A stretch of 64,000 nucleotides of DNA from Rebecca billardiae RCC1528. Lineage: Eukaryota > Haptophyta. Shown piece by piece: positions 27,820 through 39,173 of this stretch (position 1 is the first letter of the stretch; each line of letters opens with the position of its first letter). Where the stretch lies: contig OZ251226.1 in assembly GCA_965240325.2 (NCBI GenBank), positions 3,468,675-3,532,674 of the forward strand. The letters are read 5' to 3'. Position numbers and translations under genes: made by a program. Below the pieces are notes generated by a model that saw only the letters and a program-made list of their open reading frames with translations, ran no database searches and was not told the DNA's origin.

Positions 27820-30800
27820 ATGATGGCCGCGCCGCCGCTCGGCGACGACGGCGTGGACGTGTACGAGGACGCGGCGAGCGACGCGCCACCGGCGCCGTAC
27901 GCCGGCCCGCCGCCCGACCAGCCCGTCGCCAGCAGCGCGCCGTGGCCGCTCGCCGCGCACGCGGAGGCCCTCTTCCCGCGCGGCGCCATCCCGGCGGGCG
28001 AGCCGTGTTCGTACGAGGACGCGCTGCGCGAGATCCTCGCCGCCGAGGGGGAGGAGGGGGAGGAGGGCGGGGAGGAGGGGCCGCGGCGCGGCGGGGCCGA
28101 GCCGCGCGAGCTCGAGGCCCTCCGCCGCGCCTTTGCCCGCGCGCGCGCCGGGCTGCCCCACGGCGGCGTGGCGGTGAGCGCGGTGCTGCTGGTGTGGCGC
28201 GAGGACGGCGGCGTGCTCGCGGAGCGCCTGCTGAGCGGCGGCGTGGACGGCTCGATCGCGACGCACTGCATGGCCACGGGCGCGCGGCTCGGCGCGCGCG
28301 AGGCCGTGCACTCGGGCGGCGCCGTGCTCTGCCTCGGCGGCACGCCCGACGGCGGGCTTGTGCTCTCGGGCGGCGCTGACGGCGCGGTGCGCGCGTGGAG
28401 CCTGTCGCGCGCGGACCGCCTCGTGCCGATCGGGCTGGCCGACCTCTCGGTGCACGGCGGCGCGCCGGTCGTCGCGCTCGCCGTCGCCTCGCCCGCCTCG
28501 CGCCGCGCCGAGCCGCCGCTCGTGCTCAGCGCCGGGCGCGACGGGCGGCTGGTGCTGTGCGCGCTGCGCGCGGACGCGCACGCGCGCGCGGCCAGCGCGC
28601 ACGCGCAGGCCGAGCCCGCGGCCGAGGCGGCGGTGGCGGACGAGCGGCGGCGCGCGGCGGCGGAGCGGGCGGCGGAGGTCGCGCTCCGCCAGATCACCGC
28701 CGTCGCCCTGCCCGGCGGCGTGCCGCTGCGCGCGCTCGGCGCGCTGCCGCAGCCGGTGCTGCACCCCGGCCACCCCGGCGCGGCCGGCGCGTCGGCGGAG
28801 GGTGCGGGCGCGGAGCGCGGCGGCGCGCCCACCGGGCAGCCGCCGGGGGGCGTCGTCTTCTTCAGCGTGGACGCGGCGGGCACCTTCCTCGCGTGGACGT
28901 GCGTGCGGGCCGCCGGCCCCGGCGACGACGGCCCGGACGCCGAGGCCGCCGCCGCCGAGGCCGAGGCGCCCTCCGACTCCGAGTGGAGGCCTCCCTCCGA
29001 CTCCGAGTGCGCCGCTGAGCCGACGGCGGAGCCGAGGGCGGAGCCGTTCCTGGACGCAGGGGAGGGCGCGGAGGACGCTGGCACGCACACGGAGCACCCG
29101 GCCAGGCGCACGGGCGGCAGGCACGGGCGGGGCGGCGGCGGCGCGGGGTGGCAGCTGCTCCGCCCGAGCGCCGTGCAGCTGCAGACGCGCCCGGCGCGCG
29201 TGCGCAGGGCGAGCAGCGTCGCAGCGCACGCCGCGCCCCCCGCCTCGCTCGGCACCGCGCTGTGGCGCGGCGTGCGCGCGCACGCCATGCCTGGCACGCC
29301 TGGGCGCGCGGACGAGGGCGGGCGCCACCAGCTCGACGAGGTGGCCTCCGACGGCGGGCGCGCGGCGCGCAGCTGGTGTGCGGCGCGCGCGCGCGTGAGC
29401 GGCCTCGCGCTCGGCGCGAGCGGCACGCGCGCGTTTGTGAGCGCAGAGGACGGCTCGCTGTGCAGGCTGGCGCTGAGGCTCGCATGGCCCGCGGCCGCAG
29501 GCGAGGGCAGCGAGCTCGAGCTGTGCCCCACGTGGCACGCCACGCCGCTCGAGGTGCTGCACCGCGCGCACGGCCGCGCGCTGCGCTGGGGCGCGCGCGG
29601 CGCGCGCTGTGCCGAGGCGGTGGGCGGGCTGTGCGTCGCGCTCTCGGCGGACGGCGCCGTGCTGCTGGCCGGGTGCTCGGACGGCGTGCTGCGCCGCTTC
29701 TGCACCGGGCTGCCCGTCACGTACGCGCCCGTGCAGCGGCGCGCGGCGCGCGGCGACGGCGGGCTGCCGCGCCCGCCGCCCGCCGCGCCGCGCGCGCCGA
29801 GCGGTCCGCCCGCGCACTCGACGCTCGACGGCGTGCTCGGCGCTGCGGCGCTCGGCGCGCACACCGCGCGCGCCGCCGGGCGCGGGCGCGGCGGGGGCGG
29901 GGGGCGGGGCGGCAGCGTGCTCGTGCTGCTCACGAGCGCGCACCACCCGCGCGTGCTGCTGTGCGCGGGCACGGACGGACGGCTGCTCGCGCTCGGGCTG
30001 CGCGAGCGCGTGGCGGCGGCGCAGTCGCCTCCGACCGTGCACGTGCTGGCGGCCACGCCCAACCCCGTGCCTCAGGCGCAGCCTCAGGCGCAGCCGCACG
30101 CACAGCCGCGCGCGGGCGGCGCGGCCGACGAGGTCGCGGACGGCGCGGCCGACGCGGCGCTCGCCGCCGCCGCCGCGGCCGGCGCGCGGCTCGCGTGCCC
30201 CTCGGGCGTGGTGTGCGTCGTCGCCGCCGTGTTCTCCCCGGACGGCCTCCACGTGTTCAGCGCGGACGCGGCCGGCAGTCTGAAGCGGTGGCGCGCGCAC
30301 GAGCTGCTGCGCGAGCGGCGGCGCGGCGGCGCGGACGCGAGCGCGGAGCTGCACGTGCCGTGCGCGCACGGCGCGCGCGGCGCGGACGGCGGGCGCGCGG
30401 ACGGCGGCTCCGCCGTGCTGCCGGTCGGCATCGGCGCGATGGCGCTGCACGCGCACGGCTGGGCGGGGCGGCAGCGGCGGCAGCCGCAGCAGGAGGGCGC
30501 GGCGCAGGGCGCGCGCGCCGTGCTGCGCCGCGCGAGCACCGCGGGCGTGGGCGCGCTGCGCGCGCGGCTGGCGAGCGCGGCCGCGCGCGGCGTGGCGGCG
30601 CGCGAGGACGAGGCGCCGAGCGCCGCCGAGGGCGCCGAGCGCGCGCCGCCGCCCGGCGCGGTGCTCATCACCGCAGCGGCGCCGGGCGCGTGGCACGGCG
30701 CGGGCGCGGGCTGGGGCGCGCACGGCGGCGCGCGCGGCGCGCAGCCGACGGCCGCGCAGCCCGCGGCGGCGGAGGGCGCGCACGACGGCGGCCTGCGCGT

Positions 30801-30866
30801 GTGGACGCTCGGGCTGCGCCGCGTGCGCGCAGAGATCCGCGTCGCGCTGCCCGCAGCGGCGAGCGC

Positions 30867-30901
<35 letters not shown>

Positions 30902-31783
30902 TGCGGTGCGCGGCAGGCTTCAGCTGCCTGGCGTTCACGGCGGACGGCAGCGCGCTGGTGGGCTGCCACGCGGCGCACGCGGGCGACGTGTGCACGTGGA
31001 GCGTCGCCTTTGCGGCGGAGGGCCGCGGGGGCGCGCTCAGCCTCACGCTCGCGCCGGGCGTGCGCGTGCGCGGCGCGCACGGCGGGCAGCGCGTGTGCTG
31101 CGCCGCCCTCGACGCTGAGAGCGCGCGGCTGCTCAGCGGCGGCGCGGACGGGCGCGCGCGGCTGTGGCAGGTGCGCACGCACGCGGCACGCGCGCCCACG
31201 CTCGGCCTGCTCGGGGACGCGGTCGCGCACGCGCACGGCGGCGCCGCGCTGAGCGCGTGCGCCTTCTCCGCGGACAGGCGGCGCTGCGTGACCGGCGGCG
31301 CGGACGGCGCGGTGCGCGTGTGGCCGGCGGACTGGTCGCTCGCCGTGGACGGCGTGGTGCGCAGGCTGCAGCCCACGCTCACGCGCACCGCGCGCACGAC
31401 GCCCGCACGCGCCGAGGGCTCGTCCGAGGGCGAGGGCGAGGGCGAGGGCGAGGGCGAGGGCGAGGACACGGACGGTGGCTCCACGGGCTCGGACGGCAGC
31501 GAGGACGCGGCGGAGGCGGCGGAGGCGGCGGAGGCGGCGGAGGCGGCGGCAGCGGCGGGCGGCGGCAGCGGCAGCGGCGGCGGCAGCGGCGGCGGCAGGG
31601 GGCAGCGCGCGCAGCGGAGCGGAGGGCGTGCCGAGAGGGGCTGTGCGTTTGAGACTGTCTTCTTCGCGCGCGGCTGCCTGCACGCAGCGCCGCCGCTGCC
31701 GCGCGTGTCGGCCGCGGCGCTCGCGCTGCGCTTTGGCGACGCGCAGCTCGCCGTGTGGCGCGCGCAGCAGCACGGCGCGCCGC

Positions 31784-31841
<58 letters not shown>

Positions 31842-34800
31842 GCTCGGCGGCGGCGTGGGCGCGCTCGGCCCCGCCTCTGCCGGCGCCGGCCTCGGCGTGG
31901 AGGCGGGGTGGGGCCTCACGCTCAGCGGGCCCGAGCACGCGCTGGACGGCGGGGCGCACGACGACGACGAGGAGGTGGTGCCGTTCGTGGGCCAGCGCGC
32001 GGCGGCGGGGAGCGGCGGGCTGGGCGCGCGCGCGTCCGGCCGGCAGCCGCTGCACTGGTGGCGCGCGCTCGCGCAGCACTGGCCGCTCAGGCTCGCGCCG
32101 CACACGCACGAGCTCGCGCGCGCGGCGGTGGCGCGCGGCAACGCGGGCGCGCTCGAGGCGGTGCTCTGCCTGAGCGCCGCCACCGACTGGGGCCACCCGT
32201 TCGCGCTCCTCGCCGACGCGCCGCCCGACGGCGCGGCGGGCGCGCGCGCGCGGCCGTCGGCGCTCGCGCTCGCGACCGCGCGCGGCGACCGCGCGTGCGT
32301 GCGGCTGCTGCTCGCGCACACGGCCGCGCTCGCGCGCAAGGGCCACGCGGCGTCGGTGGCGCTGGGCGTGGGCGAGGTGCTCGTGCTCGCGCGCCGCTTC
32401 CCCTTCCTCCTCGCCTCCTTCCTGCGCGCGCTCGGCCTCGAGCGCGCGCACCCGGCGGTGGTGCACTCGGCGGTGCGCGCGCGCGTGCTGGGCGGCCACG
32501 CCTACTACCGGCTGTGGAACGGGCGCACGGTGCGCAGCGTGCTGCCCGCGCTCTCGCCGCTGCTCGGCGCGCTGCTCGGCCGGACGGAGGCGGTGCCGGC
32601 GGGGCACTTTGTGACGCGGCAGACGCGCTGGCGCGACGCGCCCGAGGTGTGGCTCGACCTCGCCGAGCGCAAGGACGCGGTGCTGGCCGCGCCCGTGTGC
32701 GCGCTGCGCGTGCCGATCGCGGACGCGCTCGCGTGCCGCGAGCTCGTGCCGCTGCTGCTGCACTCGCGCGCGCGCACGCAGCTGCTGCGCACGCCGGCGG
32801 GCGCGGCGCTGATCGACGCCAAGTGGCACGGGTACGCGGCGCGGTGGTGGCTCTTCGAGGCGTGCCTGCTCTGCGTGTACGCCTGGGCGTACCTGCTGTT
32901 CGTGCTGCTGCTGTCGTGCGCGGACGTGGACTCGTTCACGCTCGGCGCGGCCACCGTGCGCGTCGGCCACGTGTACGCGGCCGCCTCGTCCGCGTCCAAG
33001 CTGCTGCTCGTGCTCAACGGCGCGCACACGCTGCGCGAGCTGCTGGTGTGCCGGCTGGGCTGGCGCGCGACCGGCTCGCTCTGGCGGTACTGCGCGGACG
33101 TGTGGAACTGGGTCGACTGGGCGCTGCTCGGCGCGTCCTCGGTCGCGGCCGCGCTGCAGCTGCGGTGCGCGCACGTGCTGCACGACGGAGTGCACTGCGC
33201 GCGCGGCCACGACCGGCGCGCGCCCGCGTGGGCGGCGCTCGGCATGGTGACGCTCGGGCTGCGGCTGGTGGGCGCGATGCGCGTGCTCCCCGGCATGGCC
33301 GAGATCATCCACACGCTGATGGCCGTCGCCGTCGAGCTGTACCACTTCGTGCTGCTGATGGGGCTGGTGCTGCTCGCGTTTGGGCTGGCGCTGTACGCGC
33401 GCCTCTCCGCGCGCGCGCGCCAGTGGTGGGAGGAGGAGGGGCAGGCGCAGGCGTGCGAGTGGCAGGTGGCGCCCGGCGCGCAGCCGGAGTGCGCGCCCTC
33501 CGCCGAGTTCTCCTCCTTCGCCGGCGTGCTCGTCTCCGCGTGGGGCATGCTCCTCGGCGAGCTCGAGCTGGGCGCGTTCCAGGAGCGCGCGGTGGACGTG
33601 GGTCTGCTGCTCGGGTACACGTTTCTGATCAGCGTGCTGCTGCTCAACCTGGTGATCGCCGTGATCGCGGAGCACCACTCCACCGCGGCGTCGAGGCGGA
33701 TGCTCGCGTGGCGCGAGTCGCTCGGCGCGGCGATCGCCGACGTGGACCTGCTGCTGCTCTGGTGGTGCACGACGCCCGCGCAGCACGCGCAGCGCGGCCA
33801 GCGCGGCGCGCGCGAGCCGCGCGCCGGCGGCGGGCGCGCGGGCCGCGCCGCGCGCTGGCTGCGCGAGGCGGGGCGGTGGCACCGGCTGCCCATCGACGCG
33901 CGGCGCGCGGCGGACGGCGCGAGCGCGGCGGAGGCGGAGGAGGAGGTGGGCGGCGGCGGCGCCGCGCAGCACGCCGGCGGGCCGTGCGCGCTCGCGCTGC
34001 TCGCGCTCGCCGCGGCGGGCGCGAGCGCGGGCGGCGCCGCGGGCGCGACCGCGCTCGGGCTGGTGGCGCACTCGCGCGTGGGCGCGTGCGCGCTCTCCGT
34101 GCCCGCGTCGACGCTGCTCTTCTCCGCGGCGACGAGCGCGGCGGCGCGCGCGCCCGCGCTGCTGCGCGGCGCGGCGCTCGCGCTGCTGCCGCGGCTCGCC
34201 GCCGCCGCCGCCGCCGCGCCCGCGCTGCGCGCCGCGCTCGGCCGCGCGCACGCGGCCGCGCTGCGCGCCGCCGCGCGCGCGGCCGCGCAGGGGCCGCCGG
34301 GCTCGCGCGAGCAGGTGGCGACGGACTGCGCGCTGGTGGTGTGCCTGCTCGCCGCGCTGCTCGGCGTCGGGCTGGCGTACAGCCTGCCCGCCACGCTCCG
34401 GCCGCTCGGCGAGCCCACTGCCGCCGCGCTGCTCGCGGCGTGCGGCAGCGCGGCCGGCGTGGGCGTCGCGCTGCGCGCGCGCGCGTCCGCGCGCGCGCTG
34501 CTCGGCGGCCTCGTGCGGCTCACGGCGCTCGTGCTCGTGTGCGCGACGCTCGCGGGGCTGGGCGCGCTGCTCGGCTTCGCGCAGGTCGCCGCGACCGGCG
34601 GCGAGGACGAGGACCGCGTCACCGCCGGCGCGTACGCGGGCGGGCTCGTCGGCGCGCTGTGCGCGTGCGGCGCGTGGCTGGGCGGGCTCGCGCCGCTCGC
34701 GGCCGCGCTGTGCGCGAGCGCCGCGCCCGCGCCCACGGCGGCGCGGCTGCTGCTCGGCGCGTGGGCGGCGGCCGCGCTGTGCGCCGGGCTGCTCGCGGTG

Positions 34801-35649
34801 CACGTGGGCTACCGCGCGCTGCACGCGCTCTACGTGCCCGGCGCGCCGCTGCACGCGCGCGCCGAGCTGCGCGCGATGGCGGCGAGCGCGCTCGCCTCGG
34901 CGGGCGGCGCACACACCGCGCTGCCGCGCGGCGCGTGGCTCTCGGACGCGGCGGCGGTGCGCGCGCTGCTGCTCGCGGAGGCGCGCGCGCGGCCGCTCGA
35001 GGCGGCGTTCCACTGCGCGGTGGCGGCGGCGGCGGCGTACGCGGGCCACGCGCTCGCGCCCGCCATCGAGGCGCGGCTCGGCGGCGTCGCCGACGCTGCG
35101 GCCGCGGACGCGGGCCTGCTCGCGCGCGGCGGCGGCGCTGCGGGCAGCAGCGCTGCGGGCAGCGCCTACTACCAGTACGGCGAGGCGGTGCTCGGCGCGG
35201 ACAACGCGCGCTTCATGCCGCCCACCACGCTCGGCGCGGGCGCGGTCGCGCTCGGCCTGCTGGGCGCGCGCGCGCTCGCGCGCCGCGCCGCGGCGGCGTG
35301 CGGCGGCGCGAGCGGCGCGCGCGCGCGCGGCTGGGCCGGCGGCGGCCGCGCGTACGGCCGCCTCGCGCCCGAGCGCGCGCGCGGCGCTGCTGCCGCCGCC
35401 GCCGCCGCAACCGCCGAGCGCGGCGCGGCGCCGCGCGCAGGCCCGCACGCCACGGACGGCGTGGGCGGTGCGCACGCCGCGCGCGACGGCGGCGCGCCGC
35501 GCGGCTGCGGCGGCGCGCGTGGCGCGGCGTGGGCGATGCCCGAGCGCAGCCCGCTGCGCTGGGTGCAGGTGCTCGCCACGCTGCCCGCGCCCGAGCTCAT
35601 GCTCGGCCAGCAAGCGCCGCCCGCCGGCGGCGGCAACCAGTGGCAGTAG
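27820..35649 (+). CDS. Giant WD40-repeat / TRP-like ion channel fusion membrane protein
   Basis: A 2609-residue intronless frame; the first ATG clear of the divergent PARP gene is at 27820 (a second follows directly). Residues about 130-1190 contain degenerate WD40 repeats, for example VLSGGADGAVRAWSL, LLSGGADGRARLWQV and CVTGGADGAVRVWPA, enough for two propellers. Low-complexity linkers follow: Glu-Gly (about 1204-1216), Glu-Ala-Ala and a Gly run (about 1324-1345). Residues about 1430-1510 look ankyrin-like (ALATARGDRACVRLLLAHTA). A six-helix ion-transport domain spans about 1670-1960: first helix WWLFEACLLCVYAWAYLLFV, pore-loop region EFSSFAGVLVSAWGMLLGELE, last helix FLISVLLLNLVIAVIAEHH. 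That last helix is typical of TRPV/polycystin-type cation channels. A further ~6-8 hydrophobic segments lie at 2050-2420. A cytosolic sensor coupled to a cation channel is inferred. Confidence 0.75.
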
Positions 35650-36029
35650 GCGGAAGGGTCGGCAGCGCGGGCGCGACGCGGCGCCCCGCACCTCGTGGCC
35701 GCCGGCCGACGCGGCGAGTCCGCGGGCGCCCGGCGCGGATGGCTCCGAGTCCGCTCCGCGCGCGCGCCGCGCGCCGCCGCCGCTCATGGACGCGTCGCTG
35801 CCACGGGCGCGGCGCATGCATCGGTGGGGCTAGTCGGGCGAGCCATCGTGCCGCCGCCGCCCCGCTGGGAGGCGGCGCCGCGCGACGCAGGCCCCGAGCT
35901 TGGTGAGATTTGGGCGCCAAGGGCTGTCGCCCGGCGGCGGGCGCCATCGTGATATGTACGAGTTAGTTGGCGTGTTCACACTGGGAGTCGCCCGTGATTG
36001 GTCCAAAGCAGATCCCGCCAGATCCCGCC
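35650..36029. other. Short intergenic gap, nothing recognised
   Basis: 380 bp between the giant channel gene stop and the small repeat-protein ATG; the GC fraction falls after about 35940. No motif identified. Confidence 0.35.
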
Positions 36030-36437
36030 ATGCAGCAATCGAATTATTGGCGGCGCGGTGGCCTCCCGACCGCGATGATGTTCCCCGAGCTTGAGAAGCT
36101 GGTGCACGCGAAGGGCGCGACCGTCGAGGTGGAGACGGTGCCGACCCCCACGACGAGCACGGCCACGTTCGAGCTCGCCCCTGCCGCGCCGGAGCCCTCG
36201 AGCGCTCCGTCCTACTCGTTCGAGGGCCAGCTCATGCTCCCAATCGAGAAGCTGGTGCACGCGAAGGGCGCGACCGTCGAGGTGGAGACGGTGCCGACCC
36301 CCACGACGAGCACGGCCACGTTCCAGCTGGATACATCCGCCCCGGCGCCCTCGACTTCGTTCGCGGACGAGGCTGCCCCTGCGCTTCTCCCCATGGCGGC
36401 AACGCCCTCGGCAACGTTCGGCTTCTTGCCCTTCTGA
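36030..36437 (+). CDS. Small Pro/Thr/Ser-rich protein with a duplicated 51-residue unit
   Basis: A 135-residue frame from the ATG at 36030; the longer frame begins at TTG. It contains two copies of EKLVHAKGATVEVETVPTPT followed by TSTATF, one internal period being 51 residues. The 78 nucleotides encoding them are identical in both copies, so the duplication is recent. The remainder is Ala/Pro/Ser-rich and ends ATFGFLPF. No family is recognised, and no signal peptide or membrane span is evident. The frame-preserving duplication and balanced composition argue that it is translated, but no homolog is visible to me. Confidence 0.45.
   Translation: MQQSNYWRRGGLPTAMMFPELEKLVHAKGATVEVETVPTPTTSTATFELAPAAPEPSSAPSYSFEGQLMLPIEKLVHAKGATVEVETVPTPTTSTATFQLDTSAPAPSTSFADEAAPALLPMAATPSATFGFLPF
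36093..36323 (+). repeat. Exact 78-bp direct duplication inside the small gene
   Basis: Copies at 36093-36170 and 36246-36323 are identical; they start GAGAAGCTGGTGCACGCGAA and are offset by 153 bp, an exact multiple of three. Confidence 0.9.
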
Positions 36438-36869
36438 GGAGTCGACGAGTAAGAGTGCCGCCGGCGCGCCGCGCGGCGAGGCACGGACCCGGGCCCATCG
36501 CGGCAACTCTGAGCTTGGCTGAGCACCGCGCGATCTGAAGGCGCAATCATGAAAGGCGCCCAGCAACCCAGCGACCACTCCGGCTCAAGAAGATGATCGC
36601 GCGCCGACGCTGGGCAGGCTCACCGCCGCGAGCAGCGCGAAGACAGTCGCCAACCGCTGAATTGAGAATCGATGAGCCCAAAGGGAGATCGGTTATCTGA
36701 ATTATCTCCCTCAATGAGACGATGAAAATGGCATGTATTAATCATTCTGGCGGATGCGCTGATGAATAGAGCCGTTGCGGCTTGCGCGCGGTCGCAAGGG
36801 CCAAGGCGCTGTCCAGTTTCCACCTCCTGAGCGGTGCGTGCCGTGCCGACCAGTTTTGGGGTGGCCATC
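36438..36869. other. Intergenic gap, nothing recognised
   Basis: 432 bp between two plus-strand genes. 36600-36770 is less GC-rich and likely contains the promoter of the transporter. No motif recognised. Confidence 0.35.
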
Positions 36870-37543
36870 ATGGCAGAGGTCGCCGAGGACATGGGGACTC
36901 GAGCGCGACGCATCCCGCCGGGCCTCGTGGTCGCCGCGGCGTGCAAGTACAGCAACCAGGCGAAGAGCAACGCGATCATGCTGATGCTGCCCCTGCTCGT
37001 GCTCGAGCGCGGCTGGCCGCTGAGCACGGTGGCGGGCGCGATCCTCGCAAAGAACACGCTGCCCTTCTTCACGACGTTTGCGTGGGCGGGGCTCGCCGCG
37101 CGGATCGGCGCGCGGAACGCGCTGGCCGTGCGCCAGGTGCTGCACCTCGGAACGATGATAGGCCTCACCCTCGTGCCCAGCCCGCTCGTCCTCATCGTCG
37201 TCCGCGCCGTGCAGGGCACGCTCACCGCGGGCGTGCTGATCGACCTGCTGATCTACGAGGAGGCGCTCGGACGCGCGCCGCCGCACCTCACGCCCAAGGA
37301 GGCGAAGAAGGCGCTCAAGGTGCGCTTCAGCCGCGCGTTCGCGCTGATCGGCTGGTGCAAGCTGGCGGGCAAGCTCTCCGGCCTCGGGCTGCTCATGCTG
37401 TACCCGTGGCTCGGCTGGGTCGGTGTGATGCTCTGCTTCACAGCGCTGAGCGCACTCGCCACGCTGCTCGCACTCGCCGTCGCGGCAGCCGGCTGCTGCG
37501 CGAGGAGGGCGCGCCCAGAACCCGGGGACGAGGTGCCGCCGGT

Positions 37544-37598
<55 letters not shown>

Positions 37599-38531
37599 GC
37601 CGCCGCCGACCCCCTGCGCGGCATCGTGCTGGCGCTCGGCGGCGCGCAGCCAAGGCCGGGCGGCGCGCGCGCGCAGACGGCGCCGTCCAAGGGCGGCGCC
37701 GCGGCCGAGGCGCGCGCGACGGCGCCCGCACCCGCGGCCGCGCCCGCATCGGACGAGCGGCCGCGCGCCCGGCTGTGCGGCCTGTGCGCGCTGGCGCATC
37801 CGGGCGTGCTCTGCCTGGTCTGCCTCTCCCTGGCGAACGGCTCGATGGGCCTGGCGTACACGGCCCTCGCCTCACTCGCCGCGTTCGAGCAGCTCGGGCT
37901 GAGCCCGACGCTGGTGGGCGGCGTGCTGGTGGGCGCGCTCGGCGTCGGGCTGGCCTTCGCGCGCGTGGTGCCCCGGCTGATCGACGCGCTCGACCTCTTC
38001 CGCTCGGCGCTGCTCGCGTTTGCGCTCGTGCTCGCGCCGGGCTTGCTCGCTGCGCTCCTGCCCGTCTCCGCGCCCACCGTGCTGCTGCCGGCCGCGCTCG
38101 TGCCGCAGGCGGTGCTCGTGCTCAGCGTCGTCGTGAAGACGGCGGCGGGCAAGTTCATCGACGAGCAGGACGCGCAGAAGGAGCTCGTGGTGAGCGTGCT
38201 CAAGCTCTTCGAGTCGGGGCTCGCCAAGCTGCTCGGCGGGCTCGCGGCGCTCGTGTACGCGCAGCTGGGCGCGGCCGCGGCGTACGCGTACGCGGCCGCG
38301 CTGCAGCTGCTCTTCCTCGCCGGCTTCGTCGCCGCCTCCGCCGTGGTCGAGCTGCAGGAGAGGCGGCGGCGGCGCGAGGAGGCGCTGGGCAGGTGGCGCC
38401 ACTCCATCAGCTACACGATGTGGGCGGCGCAGCTCGTGAAGCAGCTCGACCCGCTCGCCTTGCAGGACCACACGCGCGTGTTGCAGGAGAGGGCGTACGA
38501 CGCCGTCCTCGCGGACGACGACGAGTACTGA
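36870..38531 (+). CDS. MFS-like 12-helix membrane transporter with poly-Pro central loop
   Basis: A 553-residue single-exon frame with its ATG at 36870; the longer frame starts at GTG. Two blocks of about six hydrophobic helices (residues about 20-210 and 305-500) are separated by a long cytosolic loop. That loop contains 18 consecutive prolines encoded by (CCG)n near 37540-37596, followed by an Ala/Arg-rich stretch. In the first half, WAGLAARIGARNALAVRQ sits where the MFS signature GxLaDrxGRr is found between helices 2 and 3. The C-terminal tail is basic then acidic (ADDDEY). A major facilitator fold is inferred from topology and this weak motif; the substrate is unknown. It is convergent with the cysteine synthase gene. 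Confidence 0.65.
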
Positions 38532-39173
38532 TCGGTCTGATCTGACGACGAGCTAGCTCGGACTCCTAAGCCTAACGGGCCGGGCCGCGATTATGACGCT
38601 CGCAGTCAGATGATATGCGCCATAGCTATGCCGTCGCGCGTCGGAGTGACGGAGTCGAACCGCGACGTCCCGGCGGGCGGAATCATCAATAATTAATCAT
38701 CCGGCGATATGACTGACTGCCCGGTATACGCGGCCAGAGCCGGAGCACTGTACGGCCTACGCGCCGGGCTATACGGCCACGGAGCCGTAGTAGGTATTTA
38801 TTGCTGACGATGTAGTTAAGAGACTGGACCTAGATAGACAGGCTTGAGCCTGCTTGATGCGCGCTGCGGGCACGCGCCGAGCCGCCGACGCACCGGCGCG
38901 AGGTCGCTGACCGTAGGCGGTCTAGACTAGTACTGATGACTCACGCGTGCCGCTGGTACTCGACGAGCCGTGACTCGTGAGTAGCGTGCTGTGCCGCCAG
39001 GGCGGCCAGCGCGCTCTGACGACGAACAGATCCGTCTCGGTGGCGCAGCAGCGCGCCCCTCGGCCTCGGGCCTGCCGCATGCGTGTGCGGGCGGCGTGCC
39101 CCGCGATCGCCTGCTTCGCGACGCCCCCCTCCTATGCCTGCGAGCGTGCTGCGCCCCTCCTCGGTGTGAGCGC
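38532..39173. other. Convergent intergenic region
   Basis: 642 bp between convergent stop codons. AT-rich patches occur at 38683-38700 (AATCATCAATAATTAATC) and 38789-38815. A GGAGTCGAACC-like stretch near 38652 looked like part of a tRNA on the minus strand but no cloverleaf could be built. No gene. Confidence 0.4.

Noticed and set aside
27679-35817. 2,712-codon open frame antisense to the WD40/channel gene
   Set aside because: Arg/Ala/Pro-only low-complexity translation with no motif; it exists because GC-rich third positions remove stops on the opposite strand.
38620-38690. Possible minus-strand tRNA (GGTTCGACTCC-like T-loop)
   Set aside because: The T-stem does not pair fully and no matching acceptor stem or anticodon arm could be drawn.
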